Below, one piece after another: positions 24,670-33,518 of a stretch of DNA of 54,460 nucleotides (position 1 is its first letter; each line of letters starts with the position of its first letter). The stretch spans positions 1 through 54,460 of the forward strand of contig JAFGPO010000032.1 in the NCBI GenBank assembly GCA_016936155.1, read 5' to 3'. Source of the stretch: Caldifarciminota bacterium. Lineage in GTDB: Bacteria > Hydrothermota > Tepidihabitantia > SM23-42. The notes under the pieces are model-generated. The model ran no database searches, was not told the DNA's origin, and was given only the letters and a program-made list of their open reading frames with translations. The position numbers and the translations under genes were made by a program.

Positions 24670-25092
24670 TCAGTGGATATCAAGCAGGTGCAAACCAGCG
24701 GCACGGTTCAGCCGGCGTTTGAGCGCTGGCGAGAACGGCATCAGCAGGATCTCCATGGTCGCCGGGATCGTCGCCTGGAACAAGTGACCCCCACAGGCAT
24801 TGAATTGGTCGTCCGTGATCGTGACATGACAGTGGATAACAATCTCTTTTTTCTCGCGCGATATATTGCCTGAGAAACTGGTCAATTCATATTCGCCCTT
24901 GAATGCTTTTTTGATGTACGTTTTTTTTGGCGCATTGAAATAACCGAGCACTGGATCCTTGGCAACGCCAAGACCGAAGAAAAAAGCGCTGCGCAGCGAT
25001 TTTTTTTGAGCGGCGGTCGTCAGTGCAGCGATGATTTCTTCACCTTTTTCCAGCCGTGCGACATAGTATTTCCCGTATTTCGCGATTTTCAT
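24670..25092 (-). CDS. PPC (DUF296) domain protein
   Basis: A 140-residue protein consisting of one PPC/DUF296 domain, as in plant AT-hook proteins and free-standing prokaryotic homologues. The conserved core is seen in [27 protein letters not shown] with metal-type His87 and His89, and GGHLFQATI at 101-109. Prokaryotic members form trimers; their role is not settled, and DNA binding is not implied because there is no AT-hook. The start at 25092 has an AAGGGGG-type ribosome-binding site. It is the first gene of a unit with the radical SAM gene and diverges from the second sigma54 activator. Confidence 0.85.
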   Translation of the reverse strand: MKIAKYGKYYVARLEKGEEIIAALTTAAQKKSLRSAFFFGLGVAKDPVLGYFNAPKKTYIKKAFKGEYELTSFSGNISREKKEIVIHCHVTITDDQFNACGGHLFQATIPATMEILLMPFSPALKRRLNRAAGLHLLDIH

Positions 25093-25110
25093 CTGACCCC
25101 CTTACGCTTA

Positions 25111-25137
25111 GTATACCTTTTTTTGCTGAATTGACAA
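25111..25137 (-). promoter_or_regulatory. Promoter of the PPC-radical SAM unit, sharing its -35 with the divergent gene
   Basis: On the minus strand TTGTCA (25132-25137), a 15-base spacer, and TATACT (25111-25116). The -35 overlaps the TTGACA of the opposite promoter (25131-25136), because TTGACAA reads TTGTCAA on the other strand. A short leader with AAGGGGG follows. Confidence 0.5.
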
Positions 25138-25158
25138 CCCATTTTATTCCACTATACT
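25131..25158 (+). promoter_or_regulatory. Leaderless promoter of the second sigma54 activator
   Basis: TTGACA at 25131-25136, a 16-base spacer, TATACT at 25153-25158, five bases, then ATG 25164. This rules out the longer frame starting at 25056. Confidence 0.78.
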
Positions 25159-25163
25159 ATCAC

Positions 25164-26669
25164 ATGGAAGATACCATCCGGAAAATCGGACGCGAAGAAC
25201 TCGAGATCCTGTTCCAGATGACCAGTTCCCTCTCTTCCACGCTGGAGCTTTCCCGGATCCTTGATATCATCATCGAGAGCGCGAAGACCCTGCTCAAGGC
25301 AGAAGCCAGTTCCCTCTTGTTGCTCGATGAATCGACGAATGAACTGTATTTTGCAAGCGCGACCGGTGACGTGTCGGAACGGCTCAAAAATCTGACCGTA
25401 CCGCTTGACAAAGGTATTGCTGGTGCGTGCGTCAGGAGCGGACGTCCGCAGGTCGTTGATGATACCTTATCGAACCGGGAATTCTACCCGGGGATCGACA
25501 GGCGCACCGGATTCGAGACCCGTTCGATCATCGCCGCGCCTTTGATCATCAAAGGCAAGACGATCGGCGTGATCGAAGTCCTTAACAAGAAACATCACCG
25601 CTCCTGGAGCGATGCGGATAGAGAGATCATCATCATCATCGCGTTCCAGGCCGCGCAGGTCATTCAGAATGCGCAACTGCACCTTCGTCTTCAGGAACAA
25701 CAGGATCTGCTGCGCAATGAGATTGATTCCCGGTATGCGATCATTTCCGCAAGCAAGGAATTCCAGGAGGTGCTGGAACTGGCTGAGAAGGTAGCGGCAA
25801 GCACCTCCACGATATTGCTGCTTGGAGAGAACGGTACTGGCAAGGAATTGCTCGCGCGGTACGTGCACCGTCTGAGCAAGAGAAGGGAGGGACCGTTCAT
25901 CGCGGTCAATTGCGCGGCGATCCCGGCCACCTTGTTGGAAAGCGAGCTATTCGGTCATGAGAAGGGCGCATTCACCGGCGCCACGACTTTGCATCGGGGG
26001 CGTTTTGAACTTGCGCACCAGGGAACGATCTTTCTCGATGAAATCGGTGACCTTCCGCTGGAGACACAAACGAAAATGCTGCGGGTTCTGCAGGAGCGCG
26101 AATTCGAACGCCTGGGCGGGACCAAGCCGATCAAAGTCGATGTCCGCGTGATCGCCGCAACGAATCAGGATCTCCAGGAGAAGATCCAGCAGAAACTTTT
26201 CCGGGAGGATCTGTTCTACCGGTTGAACGTGTTCCCGATCCGTATTCCTCCCTTGCGTGAGCGCACCGACGATATTCCCCTCCTTGCCCAGCACTTCCTT
26301 GAAATATACGCACGGGAGATGAACACATCAGTGCACCGCATTGACAAGGATGTCATGGAAACGCTGCTTGCATACTCGTGGCCCGGCAATGTCCGCGAGC
26401 TTCAGAATGTGATCGAGCGCGCGATCGTGCTTGCGACCGGCGATTCGCTGGACCGGTCATGCTTCATGCTCCCGGTGGAGACCGCAAAACGAGCACTCCC
26501 TGACGGGCAGGGTCTGAAAGAAACGGTCGAAGCGTTCAAGATCAGTTATATCCAGAGCGTGATCGAAAAGTGCGGGGGCAATCAGAGGAAAGCGAGCAAG
26601 GTACTGAGGATCCAGCCGTCGTACCTTTCGCGGCTACTGGCAAAGTACCGCGATTCTGTTACCAGTTGA
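25164..26669 (+). CDS. Sigma54-dependent activator with GAF sensor
   Basis: A 501-residue enhancer-binding protein. A GAF domain (about residues 15-165; [55 protein letters not shown]) precedes the AAA+ domain. Walker A is GENGTGKE near 221, GAFTGA is intact near 269, Walker B is [12 protein letters not shown], and the arginine-finger region [17 protein letters not shown] is present. A Fis-type helix-turn-helix ends the protein ([20 protein letters not shown]). It lacks a receiver domain, so it should respond to a ligand or protein bound by GAF. Its 3' end overlaps by 11 bases the convergent outer-membrane gene that has a -24/-12 promoter, which is its likely local target. The mRNA should be leaderless. 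Confidence 0.93.
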   Translation: MEDTIRKIGREELEILFQMTSSLSSTLELSRILDIIIESAKTLLKAEASSLLLLDESTNELYFASATGDVSERLKNLTVPLDKGIAGACVRSGRPQVVDDTLSNREFYPGIDRRTGFETRSIIAAPLIIKGKTIGVIEVLNKKHHRSWSDADREIIIIIAFQAAQVIQNAQLHLRLQEQQDLLRNEIDSRYAIISASKEFQEVLELAEKVAASTSTILLLGENGTGKELLARYVHRLSKRREGPFIAVNCAAIPATLLESELFGHEKGAFTGATTLHRGRFELAHQGTIFLDEIGDLPLETQTKMLRVLQEREFERLGGTKPIKVDVRVIAATNQDLQEKIQQKLFREDLFYRLNVFPIRIPPLRERTDDIPLLAQHFLEIYAREMNTSVHRIDKDVMETLLAYSWPGNVRELQNVIERAIVLATGDSLDRSCFMLPVETAKRALPDGQGLKETVEAFKISYIQSVIEKCGGNQRKASKVLRIQPSYLSRLLAKYRDSVTS

Positions 26670-27207
26670 CGTAGTACGACACACCACCCCAGATCATTGT
26701 TACACCGTAGTACGGCGCAAGGCTGTGGTAGCGATACGTACAATCGATCGAGAGTGAGTTGCCTAGATAGAGACTCAAACCGGCAAATCCTGCACCGATG
26801 AATGTCGGCGTTGAGGTTTCAAGATAATCCTCCAGAACCCCGGCCTGGACTGCTTCGGTGAGCGAAAGGTCATTGTAAAAGAGGATCGTACCCGTAACGC
26901 CAAAATTCGGGACGATAGGGAAGCGGCCTAATCTTGGTCTAATAGTGATCCCAAGACCGACCCCGGCTGCTGAGGATGAATTGACCGGATCATTCAGGTA
27001 GGAGAGCGATGGCTCGATGAACACGTGGGGCAGAGCCTCGGCTTTCAGGGAGACTTCGCCGCCGTAGTACATTTCATTCAGGTGTTCCGGTGTGATCGAT
27101 CGGTAGTCATATGCAGGTTCATACTGAGTGCCGCCTGTCACACCGATGCCGAATGTACCGCCAAAAGCAAGGCATAGTGTTGTGACAAAAAAAGCAATGA
27201 CTTTCAT
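26659..27207 (-). CDS. Outer-membrane beta-barrel-like protein under a sigma54 promoter
   Basis: A 182-residue exported protein. Residues 1-19 are a signal peptide ([19 protein letters not shown]). The mature protein is Gly/Tyr-rich beta structure ([63 protein letters not shown]), ending [12 protein letters not shown] with a terminal aromatic residue. This is consistent with a small outer-membrane barrel. Family and function are not recognised. An AGAGGTGA ribosome-binding site precedes ATG. Its promoter is a clear -24/-12 element, and the neighbouring convergent gene is a sigma54 activator. Confidence 0.72.
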   Translation of the reverse strand: MKVIAFFVTTLCLAFGGTFGIGVTGGTQYEPAYDYRSITPEHLNEMYYGGEVSLKAEALPHVFIEPSLSYLNDPVNSSSAAGVGLGITIRPRLGRFPIVPNFGVTGTILFYNDLSLTEAVQAGVLEDYLETSTPTFIGAGFAGLSLYLGNSLSIDCTYRYHSLAPYYGVTMIWGGVSYYVNW

Positions 27208-27231
27208 AATTCACCTCTGTGTATATATGTC

Positions 27232-27246
27232 GCAATATCCATGCCA
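27232..27246 (-). promoter_or_regulatory. Sigma54 (-24/-12) promoter of the outer-membrane gene
   Basis: On the minus strand TGGCATGGATATTGC, with GG and GC 10 bases apart. It differs by one base from the promoter of the secreted peptide at 772-786. It lies 25 bases upstream of ATG 27207, leaving a leader of about 14 bases with the ribosome-binding site. Confidence 0.82.
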
Positions 27247-27716
27247 ATGTTCGTGGTTTAATTCCCGAAAATACGGGCATTGATAGCAGAAGTATCAAAC
27301 GGTGTTATACAGAAAGATAACGCTCGGACAGAAGGATAATGAAAAATGACAGTAAAGCGTACTGCGTGGAGCGTAGGGCGTAAGGCGATAGGACGTCAAA
27401 TATTATATAACACCGCAAACCGTAGGCGCTACTTTTAAATTCCCTGCAATAACTAATAACCAATAACTCAATAACGGATCATTAATTACCCAATTAGCTG
27501 TTTGTGATTTGTAATTTGGAAATTGTTTACCCCGTTAAACGGGAGTATAAAAGAAAAGACGCATTCCAGTGAGTTTTACGTTTCATCGTATTTGATACTT
27601 AATTTATAGTAAGTCATATTTAACGGGGTTTAGGATTTCGTGCTTCGGATTTTGGATTCAGAATATGAGGAAGTAGCGTTTAGCGCGTGACGCCTTACGC
27701 ATTACGGGTGTTCGTG
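27247..27716. other. Intergenic region: putative upstream sites plus dispersed repeats
   Basis: No gene is visible. Near the sigma54 promoter lie TGATA-7-TATCA (27281-27297), GTTAT-8-ATAAC (27304-27321) and a half-site ACAGAAGGATAATG (27328-27341). All contain CAGAAG or CAGAAA, at 23- and 19-base steps. Further on are GCGTAGGGCGTAAGGCG (around 27372), ATAACTAATAACCAATAACT (27449-27468), a CCCGTT-A-AACGGG palindrome around 27535, and GCGTTTAGCGCGTGACGCC near 27676. The last four belong to repeats found elsewhere in the window. Confidence 0.5.
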
Positions 27717-28337
27717 TCAGTCGATCAGTCCCAGCCAGGGACCGAGGAGGAATTGCACGCGACCGATTAAAAGGCTTACCCGGGCCATGACCGTGTACCC
27801 GAATGAAGCGCCGAATCCGATCATGATGAAGATGATGCCGAGCCGGGCCGTTGGCTTGAGGATACCTTTGTGTTCTTTGGAAAAGTAGAAATAGACAAGC
27901 GTGCACACGACGCCGACCAGGCTGATGATCGCCCATACCCCCATGAGCGGATTTTTGAACGACATCGGCGTGATGACCGCGCCTTCGAGTTGTTTGTACA
28001 GGAATGCCTGGAAATACGCCGGGATGGAAATACCGGCTCCCCAGCCGATCATGAACCCGATTGGAATGCGCACGAGCCAGCCGATCCTGGGGATGAATCG
28101 GGTGAAATACATGAGTCCCAGGAGCAAAGGGAAGATATTGAGGATCTGTCCGGCAGCGAGCGGTTCAAAGAGATTTGGCCACAAAGCGTTATGCCAGTAG
28201 TACACGATATAGTAACCGTTCGCGATGCCGACAAAGAGGTGCTCGGCGAATTTGTAAAAGGGATTATCCCTGAACAGAAAAGAAAAGATCATCAATGTGA
28301 GAATCGCCGCGATCCAGGTCCAGGGATCAGTGCTCAT
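27717..28337 (-). CDS. Multispanning membrane protein of unknown function
   Basis: A 206-residue integral membrane protein, not recognised. It has about six hydrophobic segments (WIAAILTLMIFSFLF; LFVGIANGYYIVYYW; ILNIFPLLLGLMYFT; IPIGFMIGWGAGISI; GVWAIISLVGVVCTLVYFYF; IIFIMIGFGASFGYTVMA). An AGGAGG-type ribosome-binding site lies just before ATG. It is the fourth gene of a minus-strand set of membrane proteins and lies 169 bases after the third. That gap holds a 9-base-pair hairpin (28390-28410) and a repeat-like stretch. The set may form a membrane complex; no catalytic motif is visible in this member. Confidence 0.7.
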   Translation of the reverse strand: MSTDPWTWIAAILTLMIFSFLFRDNPFYKFAEHLFVGIANGYYIVYYWHNALWPNLFEPLAAGQILNIFPLLLGLMYFTRFIPRIGWLVRIPIGFMIGWGAGISIPAYFQAFLYKQLEGAVITPMSFKNPLMGVWAIISLVGVVCTLVYFYFSKEHKGILKPTARLGIIFIMIGFGASFGYTVMARVSLLIGRVQFLLGPWLGLID

Positions 28338-28506
28338 ATTTTTCCTCCGGAAAAATTGATGGCAGCGATTACAGAAAAATCGCAGAGATATTTCTTCCTG
28401 CGGAAGAAATCGATTACCCCGTACAAACTTCGTTCTCCGGGGTCTCTCACTTCGTTCGAGATCTTCGACAAGCGGTGATTTAAAAAGAATGATTTCAGTG
28501 ATAAAT
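28338..28506. repeat. Intergenic repeat with perfect hairpin inside the membrane-protein cluster
   Basis: Contains GATTACAGAAA-type sequence at about 28358-28385, which resembles stretches at about 43574 and 50563. A perfect palindrome follows, ATTTCTTCC-TGC-GGAAGAAAT (28390-28410). No T tract follows on the minus strand, so read-through into the last gene of the cluster is possible. Confidence 0.4.
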
Positions 28507-29373
28507 TCATTGTTTTTTCCTTGAGAAGAAGTAGCCGATGTTGCCGAGGATGATAAAAATAATAATGAGGATGTGGATCAATGATTGCGAGTTCATGCCC
28601 GTATCCGCCCGGCCCAAATTTTTCGCATATCCATATTGGAGGATGAGACTTTCATATTCAGCCGCACCCTTCATCCCGGACAAAAGACCTGATAACTGTC
28701 CGGTCTGCAGGAACGGGTAGTATTTTGGTGACATGACCGCGGTCAATCCTGCACCAACTTTGACCCCGTACCGTGCCTGAGGATAGAGTATCCAATCCTG
28801 TGGATAGTCAGCACCGGCAATGACGATGGCGATCGATACATTCTTGTAGTTCCTGATCCGCTGCATGAGCGGAAATGAGTCGATCGATGCTCCGTAATAG
28901 TCCCGCGGGAATACGTCCGCAATATTCTCGCCCATTTGCAGTTCCGCCGCGATTCGACCTGATTTCCAGCCCAGATACACGTAGTCTGTACCGTAGATCA
29001 CGGAATCCCCACGGGTCAAGGCGCTGCTGTTTATTTCTAGAGTGACCGTTGCGAAGGCATCAACCGCGAGGCCCGGCGCTTGAGGATCGAACGACATCCC
29101 GATCACCGGGATATTTTTCATGAAGCAGTGTTTTAAGATCGCGATCGCCATCGGATGGGTTTCCGGCATGGTTTGAGGGGTATAGTCCAGGCAGAGGATC
29201 ACTGCCTTGTCATGAGGCGGCAGCGCCTCGATAAAATCGAACAAGCGCTGGGTCTGGGGCATGATGTTCTGCTTCATGGTAAAGGGTATGAAAAACGGGA
29301 TGATAACGAGGACGCTCAAGGTGATATAAATGATACGGCGGTCGATCGAGGAAATTCTCTCATGCCACTTCAT
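28507..29373 (-). CDS. Membrane-anchored protein of the DUF6754 cluster
   Basis: A 288-residue protein with one transmembrane helix near each end (residues about 14-30, [17 protein letters not shown]; and about 264-283, [19 protein letters not shown]). The domain between them has a Rossmann-like alternation ([78 protein letters not shown]). I do not recognise a family. Its start overlaps the previous gene by ATGA (29370-29373), so synthesis is coupled. It is probably a subunit of a complex with its two upstream neighbours. The soluble domain could bind a small ligand, but no diagnostic motif proves this. Confidence 0.7.
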   Translation of the reverse strand: MKWHERISSIDRRIIYITLSVLVIIPFFIPFTMKQNIMPQTQRLFDFIEALPPHDKAVILCLDYTPQTMPETHPMAIAILKHCFMKNIPVIGMSFDPQAPGLAVDAFATVTLEINSSALTRGDSVIYGTDYVYLGWKSGRIAAELQMGENIADVFPRDYYGASIDSFPLMQRIRNYKNVSIAIVIAGADYPQDWILYPQARYGVKVGAGLTAVMSPKYYPFLQTGQLSGLLSGMKGAAEYESLILQYGYAKNLGRADTGMNSQSLIHILIIIFIILGNIGYFFSRKKQ

Positions 29374-29993
29374 TCTTTACCACCCAGCCATGAACGCTCG
29401 ATCCCTAAAATAATCTTCATCGCGGTCGCGATCGCGCCGAACGCGATCCCGAAGAGGATGCCGCGCTGCGATGCCATGTTCGGCACCTGCATGATCCACT
29501 CGGCGAATGCAGGGAGCCGGGGATGGATAAAGCGCGCGAACGGCATGAAACCGATCATCACGATGAACGCTGAGATCAAAAGCAGGGTTGCCTCGAGACT
29601 GCGCGCTTTGAAAGCACGGTAGGCCGCCGATGTCATGTAATACGCAAGCAGGGCGAACATTGAAGCGCTTAGGGGAGCAAAGACGTTCAGGTAGATCCTT
29701 TGATACAGGGATGCAGGATCGATGCCCCAGAAAAGACCGATAACCGCCATTGCAGTCATGCTCGATAAGGTAACTATGCTGTACGGCCAGTTTTCCTTCC
29801 GTGTTTTTATCTTGATGCTATGGTGGCGGATCAGATTCCCGATCGCAAGCACAAGGGCGAATGCCATGAGCGCGATCACCCAGTTGTAGATCGTACTGCT
29901 GAACGCGAGGGATACCGGATGCGGAATGAAGAACTGGACGATCATCACAATGCCCATGAGAAAGCAGATCGCAAGCGGTATCTTTCTCTTCAT
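29370..29993 (-). CDS. Multispanning membrane protein of the DUF6754 cluster
   Basis: A 207-residue protein with about six transmembrane segments ([110 protein letters not shown]). A basic cytoplasmic loop ([14 protein letters not shown]) separates the second and third. The family is not recognised. It is linked to both neighbours by 4-base ATGA overlaps, a strong sign of coupled translation and a stoichiometric complex. Confidence 0.7.
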   Translation of the reverse strand: MKRKIPLAICFLMGIVMIVQFFIPHPVSLAFSSTIYNWVIALMAFALVLAIGNLIRHHSIKIKTRKENWPYSIVTLSSMTAMAVIGLFWGIDPASLYQRIYLNVFAPLSASMFALLAYYMTSAAYRAFKARSLEATLLLISAFIVMIGFMPFARFIHPRLPAFAEWIMQVPNMASQRGILFGIAFGAIATAMKIILGIERSWLGGKE

Positions 29994-31078
29994 TGCACGT
30001 TCAGGATCGACATCAAATCAATATTCACGAAGGACAGTACGGTCAGGGCAAGGAGCAAAACAAGGATGATGATCTTACCGTAGTCCTGGGCTTTCAAAGA
30101 GCCCAGGAGAAGGGGCTGGCGGGAGAGGTACGCGGATGCCGCGTAGAGTTCTTCGCCGATCAGGGTGTAATCGCAGGCCGCGACAAAGAACGGCAACTGT
30201 AGTACCTGGTCAGTCCCCGCGATCTGGATCGCGCCGATCTGGGCTCCGGTCTCAGCCATGATGAGCGATTCAGCCCAGAAACTTCCGATGAAGAATGTGG
30301 TTGCCGGTTGTTCCCGGACCATGATCCCGTTGACCGCGGCGGCAAAACCGAACTGGGCTTCAGTGAGGTATCGTACATAATCCTCTTTGAATCGGTCGGG
30401 CCGGCCTTCAGTTGCGAACGATTCGCGCACGACCTCTTTGGCGACCGTGTAGGTGACCGACCAGCGGTTGCACACGATGAGCGGCGTGTCATAGACCGCT
30501 ATTTTCCTGGCAACCTCACCGAGGATGTTCATGGACGCGATCGTGGACGTGTAATCGATATCGCCGAGACCCGGTACATAGAGGATCGGTTTGCCCATTT
30601 CCGTAGCGCGCCCGACCGCGTCCTCAACCGCGTCAAGTCCGGGGATCTTGCGAATGAAAATTTTCCTGCCGATCCGCGCGTGGGAGACAAAGATGAGGAG
30701 CATGATCCCGAAGACGATGATACCGATCAGAACATTGATGCGTCCGGTGTGGAACACCTGGGGAAAGGATCTTCCTTGGTTGCTGGTATCCGAGTACGCG
30801 GTTTCCTCATCGTTCTCTGCCGCGATCGTGTAAAGGTAGGTTACGCTGTCCTGCACCTGGTCATCAATGAACACGGTAATACCGTTCTTGACAAATCCGA
30901 TCTTCACGAACTGGGTATCCGATGATGGACGACGAAATATTTGATACTGTTCAACGACCGCGTCATCCGGGGAAAGATCCCAGGTAATGATGATCGAAGA
31001 ACCGGCATCATTGGGATGGTCGCGCGCTCTGACGTCTTGGGGCGGTAACAGTGTGGTGATGAAAAGAAAAAAAAGCAC
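29990..31078 (-). CDS. Fibronectin type III plus DUF6754-like membrane protein
   Basis: A 362-residue protein that heads the cluster. After a short hydrophobic signal ([13 protein letters not shown]) comes a fibronectin type III-like domain ([21 protein letters not shown] ... [17 protein letters not shown]), a transmembrane helix ([18 protein letters not shown]), and a domain matching my recollection of DUF6754 ([32 protein letters not shown] ... [38 protein letters not shown]). A last transmembrane helix closes it. The GTG start at 31078 is set by a promoter whose -10 ends 5 bases upstream. No biochemical role is known to me. Confidence 0.7.
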   Translation of the reverse strand: MLFFLFITTLLPPQDVRARDHPNDAGSSIIITWDLSPDDAVVEQYQIFRRPSSDTQFVKIGFVKNGITVFIDDQVQDSVTYLYTIAAENDEETAYSDTSNQGRSFPQVFHTGRINVLIGIIVFGIMLLIFVSHARIGRKIFIRKIPGLDAVEDAVGRATEMGKPILYVPGLGDIDYTSTIASMNILGEVARKIAVYDTPLIVCNRWSVTYTVAKEVVRESFATEGRPDRFKEDYVRYLTEAQFGFAAAVNGIMVREQPATTFFIGSFWAESLIMAETGAQIGAIQIAGTDQVLQLPFFVAACDYTLIGEELYAASAYLSRQPLLLGSLKAQDYGKIIILVLLLALTVLSFVNIDLMSILNVQ

Positions 31079-31083
31079 AGTTT

Positions 31084-31111
31084 ATTGTAGTGCAAAATCA
31101 TGATATGTCAA
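31084..31111 (-). promoter_or_regulatory. Leaderless promoter of the DUF6754 cluster, with GTG start
   Basis: On the minus strand TTGACA (31106-31111), a 16-base spacer, TACAAT (31084-31089), five bases, then GTG at 31078. The spacing matches the other leaderless units, here with a GTG start codon. Confidence 0.75.
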
Positions 31112-31212
31112 TGCGTCGTGGCCGCGTAATGGCAGAGTTTACTCTGCAAATGAAGATGCAGCCTGCGGGATGGTTTGTTGAGCAAGCCGAAGGTCTCGAG
31201 TACAATCGAGAG

Positions 31213-31340
31213 GCTCGACCACTACAGAGGAATGGATATTAATTATTGTCGTGGAAGTAAGGTTTTAGCCTTGCGGGAAACCAGTAAACCTGAAGGTTTG
31301 TCCTACATTACTCAGCACCTGCTCGGGGAGCAGGTGTTTT
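31213..31340 (+). ncRNA. Candidate small structured RNA
   Basis: TTGAGC (31178-31183), a 17-base spacer and TACAAT (31201-31206) could act as a promoter with start near 31213. The transcript would fold into several short hairpins and end in a 9-base-pair stem with a T tract at 31337. No known RNA family is recognised; it is not a T-box or S-box as far as I can see. The region also looks like a dispersed intergenic repeat, so this is tentative. Confidence 0.25.
31316..31340 (+). terminator. Rho-independent terminator-like hairpin
   Basis: Perfect 9-base stem CACCTGCTC / GAGCAGGTG with loop GGG, followed by TTTTGTTT. It lies 150 bases upstream of the metG promoter and does not follow any plus-strand protein gene. 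Confidence 0.65.
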
Positions 31341-31491
31341 GTTTGGAATATTGGGAAATTGTGATTTTGATATTGTTTAGAATTTGCCGCGCCGTGGCTG
31401 TAGTATGCCCTCCTGGATCGCGGGCAAAAGCCCGCTCCCACAGAAGATGGGGCAGGGTGTGGATGCTGGGAAATGCCGTAAGGTGCGAGTC

Positions 31492-31519
31492 TTGACTTTA
31501 ATACCCAGTTCTTTATAAT
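31492..31519 (+). promoter_or_regulatory. Leaderless promoter of the metG operon
   Basis: TTGACT at 31492-31497, a 16-base spacer, TATAAT at 31514-31519, five bases, then ATG 31525. Confidence 0.8.
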
Positions 31520-31524
31520 TCTCT

Positions 31525-33495
31525 ATGAAGATACTGGTTACGAGTGCGCTTCCGTATGCGAACGGCGAGATCCATCTCGGCCACCTTGCCGGCGCATATC
31601 TTTCCGCGGATATTTACGTGCGATACCAGCGGCTCAAACAGCGTGATGTCCTTCATATTTGCGGTACCGACGAGCACGGCGTGCCGATCACGATCAGCGC
31701 CGAGCAGCAGAAAAAAACACCGCAGCAGATCGTGGATCAGTATCATGGTTCGATCAAAAAGGCATTCGCGGACTTCGGTATTGGATTCGACAATTTTTCA
31801 CGCACCACCCTGCCGCTCCACTACCGCATGGCGCAGGATTTTTTTACAAAAATCTACAATAACGGGTATATCTATCCCCGCGAGATCGAGCAGTATTTCT
31901 GTCCGAAATGCCAGCGGTTCTTGCCGGACCGTTATATTGGCGGGACCTGTCCCCGGTGCGGATCCGAGAATGCCAAGGGCGATCAGTGCGAGAGTTGTGG
32001 TCGCTGGCTCGAGCCGTTCGAACTGGTACAGCCGCGCTGCCTGCTCTGCGGCGAGACGCCGCAGCGGCGTGCGACCAAACACTGGTACTTCAAACTTTCC
32101 GCCTTTCATGATCAACTCCGCGCCTGGATCGATGAGAAAAAAGACTGGAAGGATCATGTGCTCCAGTTCGTGAAAGGATGGTTGAAAGAAGGATTGCAGG
32201 ACCGCCCGATCACGCGCGATATGTCATGGGGCGTGCCGGTACCCCTTGAAGATGCAAAGGGTAAAGTGCTCTATGTGTGGTTCGATGCACCGATCGGCTA
32301 CATCTCATCGACCATGGAGTGGGCAGAGAACAAAGGTGATCCTGATCTATGGAAGGAGTACTGGCAGAATAAGGATACCCGGCTCGTCCATTTCATCGGT
32401 AAGGATAATATCGTATTCCACGCACTGATATGGCCTGCCATGCTCATGGCATACGGTGATTATGTACTGCCCACGTATATCCCCGCCAATCAGTTTCTGA
32501 CCCTGGAAGGGGAGAAGCTCTCAACATCCAAGGGGTATGCGATTTGGCTGCCCGACTATTTGAAACAATTTTCGGCTGATTCGCTCCGGTACACGCTGAC
32601 CCGCAATGCGCCGGAAACGCGTGACGCCGATTTCGCATGGCGGGATTTTCAGGCATGGCACAACAATGAACTCGCAGATGTGCTCGGCAATTTTATTAAC
32701 CGAACGCTCATCTTTATTTCAAAATACTACAGCTCGTCAGTCCCGACCGCTTCGTCGTTCTCGGAGAACGATAACCGGGTGCTCGAGGTGCTCCATAAAG
32801 CGCCTGATCTTGTCGGCGAGCGGATCGAGCGTTTCGAATTCAAGAGCGCACTCCAGGAATTGATGAGGATCGCGCAGGAAGCGAACCGCTACTTTGACCA
32901 TGAAGAACCATGGGTGACCCGAAAAACGAATCCATTGATCTGTGAGCGCACCATGTACGTGTGCATGAAAATCGTAACGTCCTTATCCGTGCTGCTCGAA
33001 CCGTTTTTGCCGTTTACGGCGCACAAGATCAAGGACATGATAAATTTTATCCCCCAGCAGTGGGACGATATCAGCTCTCCAAAAGTAGCCCCGTCGATTA
33101 AAAAACCCGGGATTTTGTTTGAGAAGATCGAGGACAACGTGATCGATGTTCAGATCAATGCATTAAAGAAAAGAGAAGTGACGATCGAAGAATTCCAGAA
33201 ATTCGCGCTCAAGACCGCAAAGATCGTGAGCGCGGAGAACATTGAAGGGACCAAAAACCTGATCAAGTGCGTCGTTGAGATCGGGGACAGCGAACGCCAG
33301 ATCGTTGCCGGCGTTGGGCAGCACTATAAATGCGAAGAACTGGTGGGGAAAACGATTATCATTATCGAAAATTTGAAACCGGCAAAAATACGGGGTGTAG
33401 CATCGCAGGGGATGTTGCTCGCGGCGATCGATGGTGATAATGTTATCCTGCTCACCACTGATAAACCCGCGTCTTCGGGAGCATCCATACAATAA
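31525..33495 (+). CDS. metG: Methionine--tRNA ligase with C-terminal tRNA-binding domain
   Basis: A 656-residue class I synthetase that charges tRNA-Met. The HIGH-type motif is HLGH at 17-20; KLSTSKG (near 330) is the KMSKS equivalent. A two-knuckle zinc insert is present (CPKC, CPRCG, CESCG, CLLCG). The anticodon-binding helical domain follows, and residues about 555-656 are a Trbp111/EMAP-type tRNA-binding OB fold (EFQKFALKTAKIVSAENI ... GKTIIIIENLKPAKIRG). The mRNA begins at ATG. tatD follows 23 bases downstream and rsmA after that, a common metG-tatD-rsmA arrangement. Confidence 0.97.
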   Translation: MKILVTSALPYANGEIHLGHLAGAYLSADIYVRYQRLKQRDVLHICGTDEHGVPITISAEQQKKTPQQIVDQYHGSIKKAFADFGIGFDNFSRTTLPLHYRMAQDFFTKIYNNGYIYPREIEQYFCPKCQRFLPDRYIGGTCPRCGSENAKGDQCESCGRWLEPFELVQPRCLLCGETPQRRATKHWYFKLSAFHDQLRAWIDEKKDWKDHVLQFVKGWLKEGLQDRPITRDMSWGVPVPLEDAKGKVLYVWFDAPIGYISSTMEWAENKGDPDLWKEYWQNKDTRLVHFIGKDNIVFHALIWPAMLMAYGDYVLPTYIPANQFLTLEGEKLSTSKGYAIWLPDYLKQFSADSLRYTLTRNAPETRDADFAWRDFQAWHNNELADVLGNFINRTLIFISKYYSSSVPTASSFSENDNRVLEVLHKAPDLVGERIERFEFKSALQELMRIAQEANRYFDHEEPWVTRKTNPLICERTMYVCMKIVTSLSVLLEPFLPFTAHKIKDMINFIPQQWDDISSPKVAPSIKKPGILFEKIEDNVIDVQINALKKREVTIEEFQKFALKTAKIVSAENIEGTKNLIKCVVEIGDSERQIVAGVGQHYKCEELVGKTIIIIENLKPAKIRGVASQGMLLAAIDGDNVILLTTDKPASSGASIQ

Positions 33496-33518
33496 TCCAG
33501 TGTATACAGTGATATCTG

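Larger units (their letters stand above)
31112..31491. other. Intergenic region with hairpins and REP-like element
   Basis: No protein gene is visible. Hairpins include GCAGAGT-TT-ACTCTGC (about 31132), TCTCGA/TCGAGA (about 31194-31211), AAGG-6-CCTT, AAACC-TGAA-GGTTT (31286-31299), a terminator-like stem (31316-31340), and GCGGGC-AAAA-GCCCGC (31420-31435) followed by TCCCACAG. The last recalls Pseudomonas-type REP sequences. Part of the region may be a small RNA gene (see 31213). Confidence 0.45.

Noticed and set aside
27217..27240. TGCGACA overlapping the -12 element of the second sigma54 promoter as a shared regulator site
   Set aside because: It is a single half-site produced mostly by the TTGC of the promoter itself and lacks the inverted half.
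31112..31491. A T-box or SAM riboswitch controlling metG
   Set aside because: No T-box or S-box core is visible, and the metG promoter lies downstream of the terminator-like stem and gives a leaderless mRNA.
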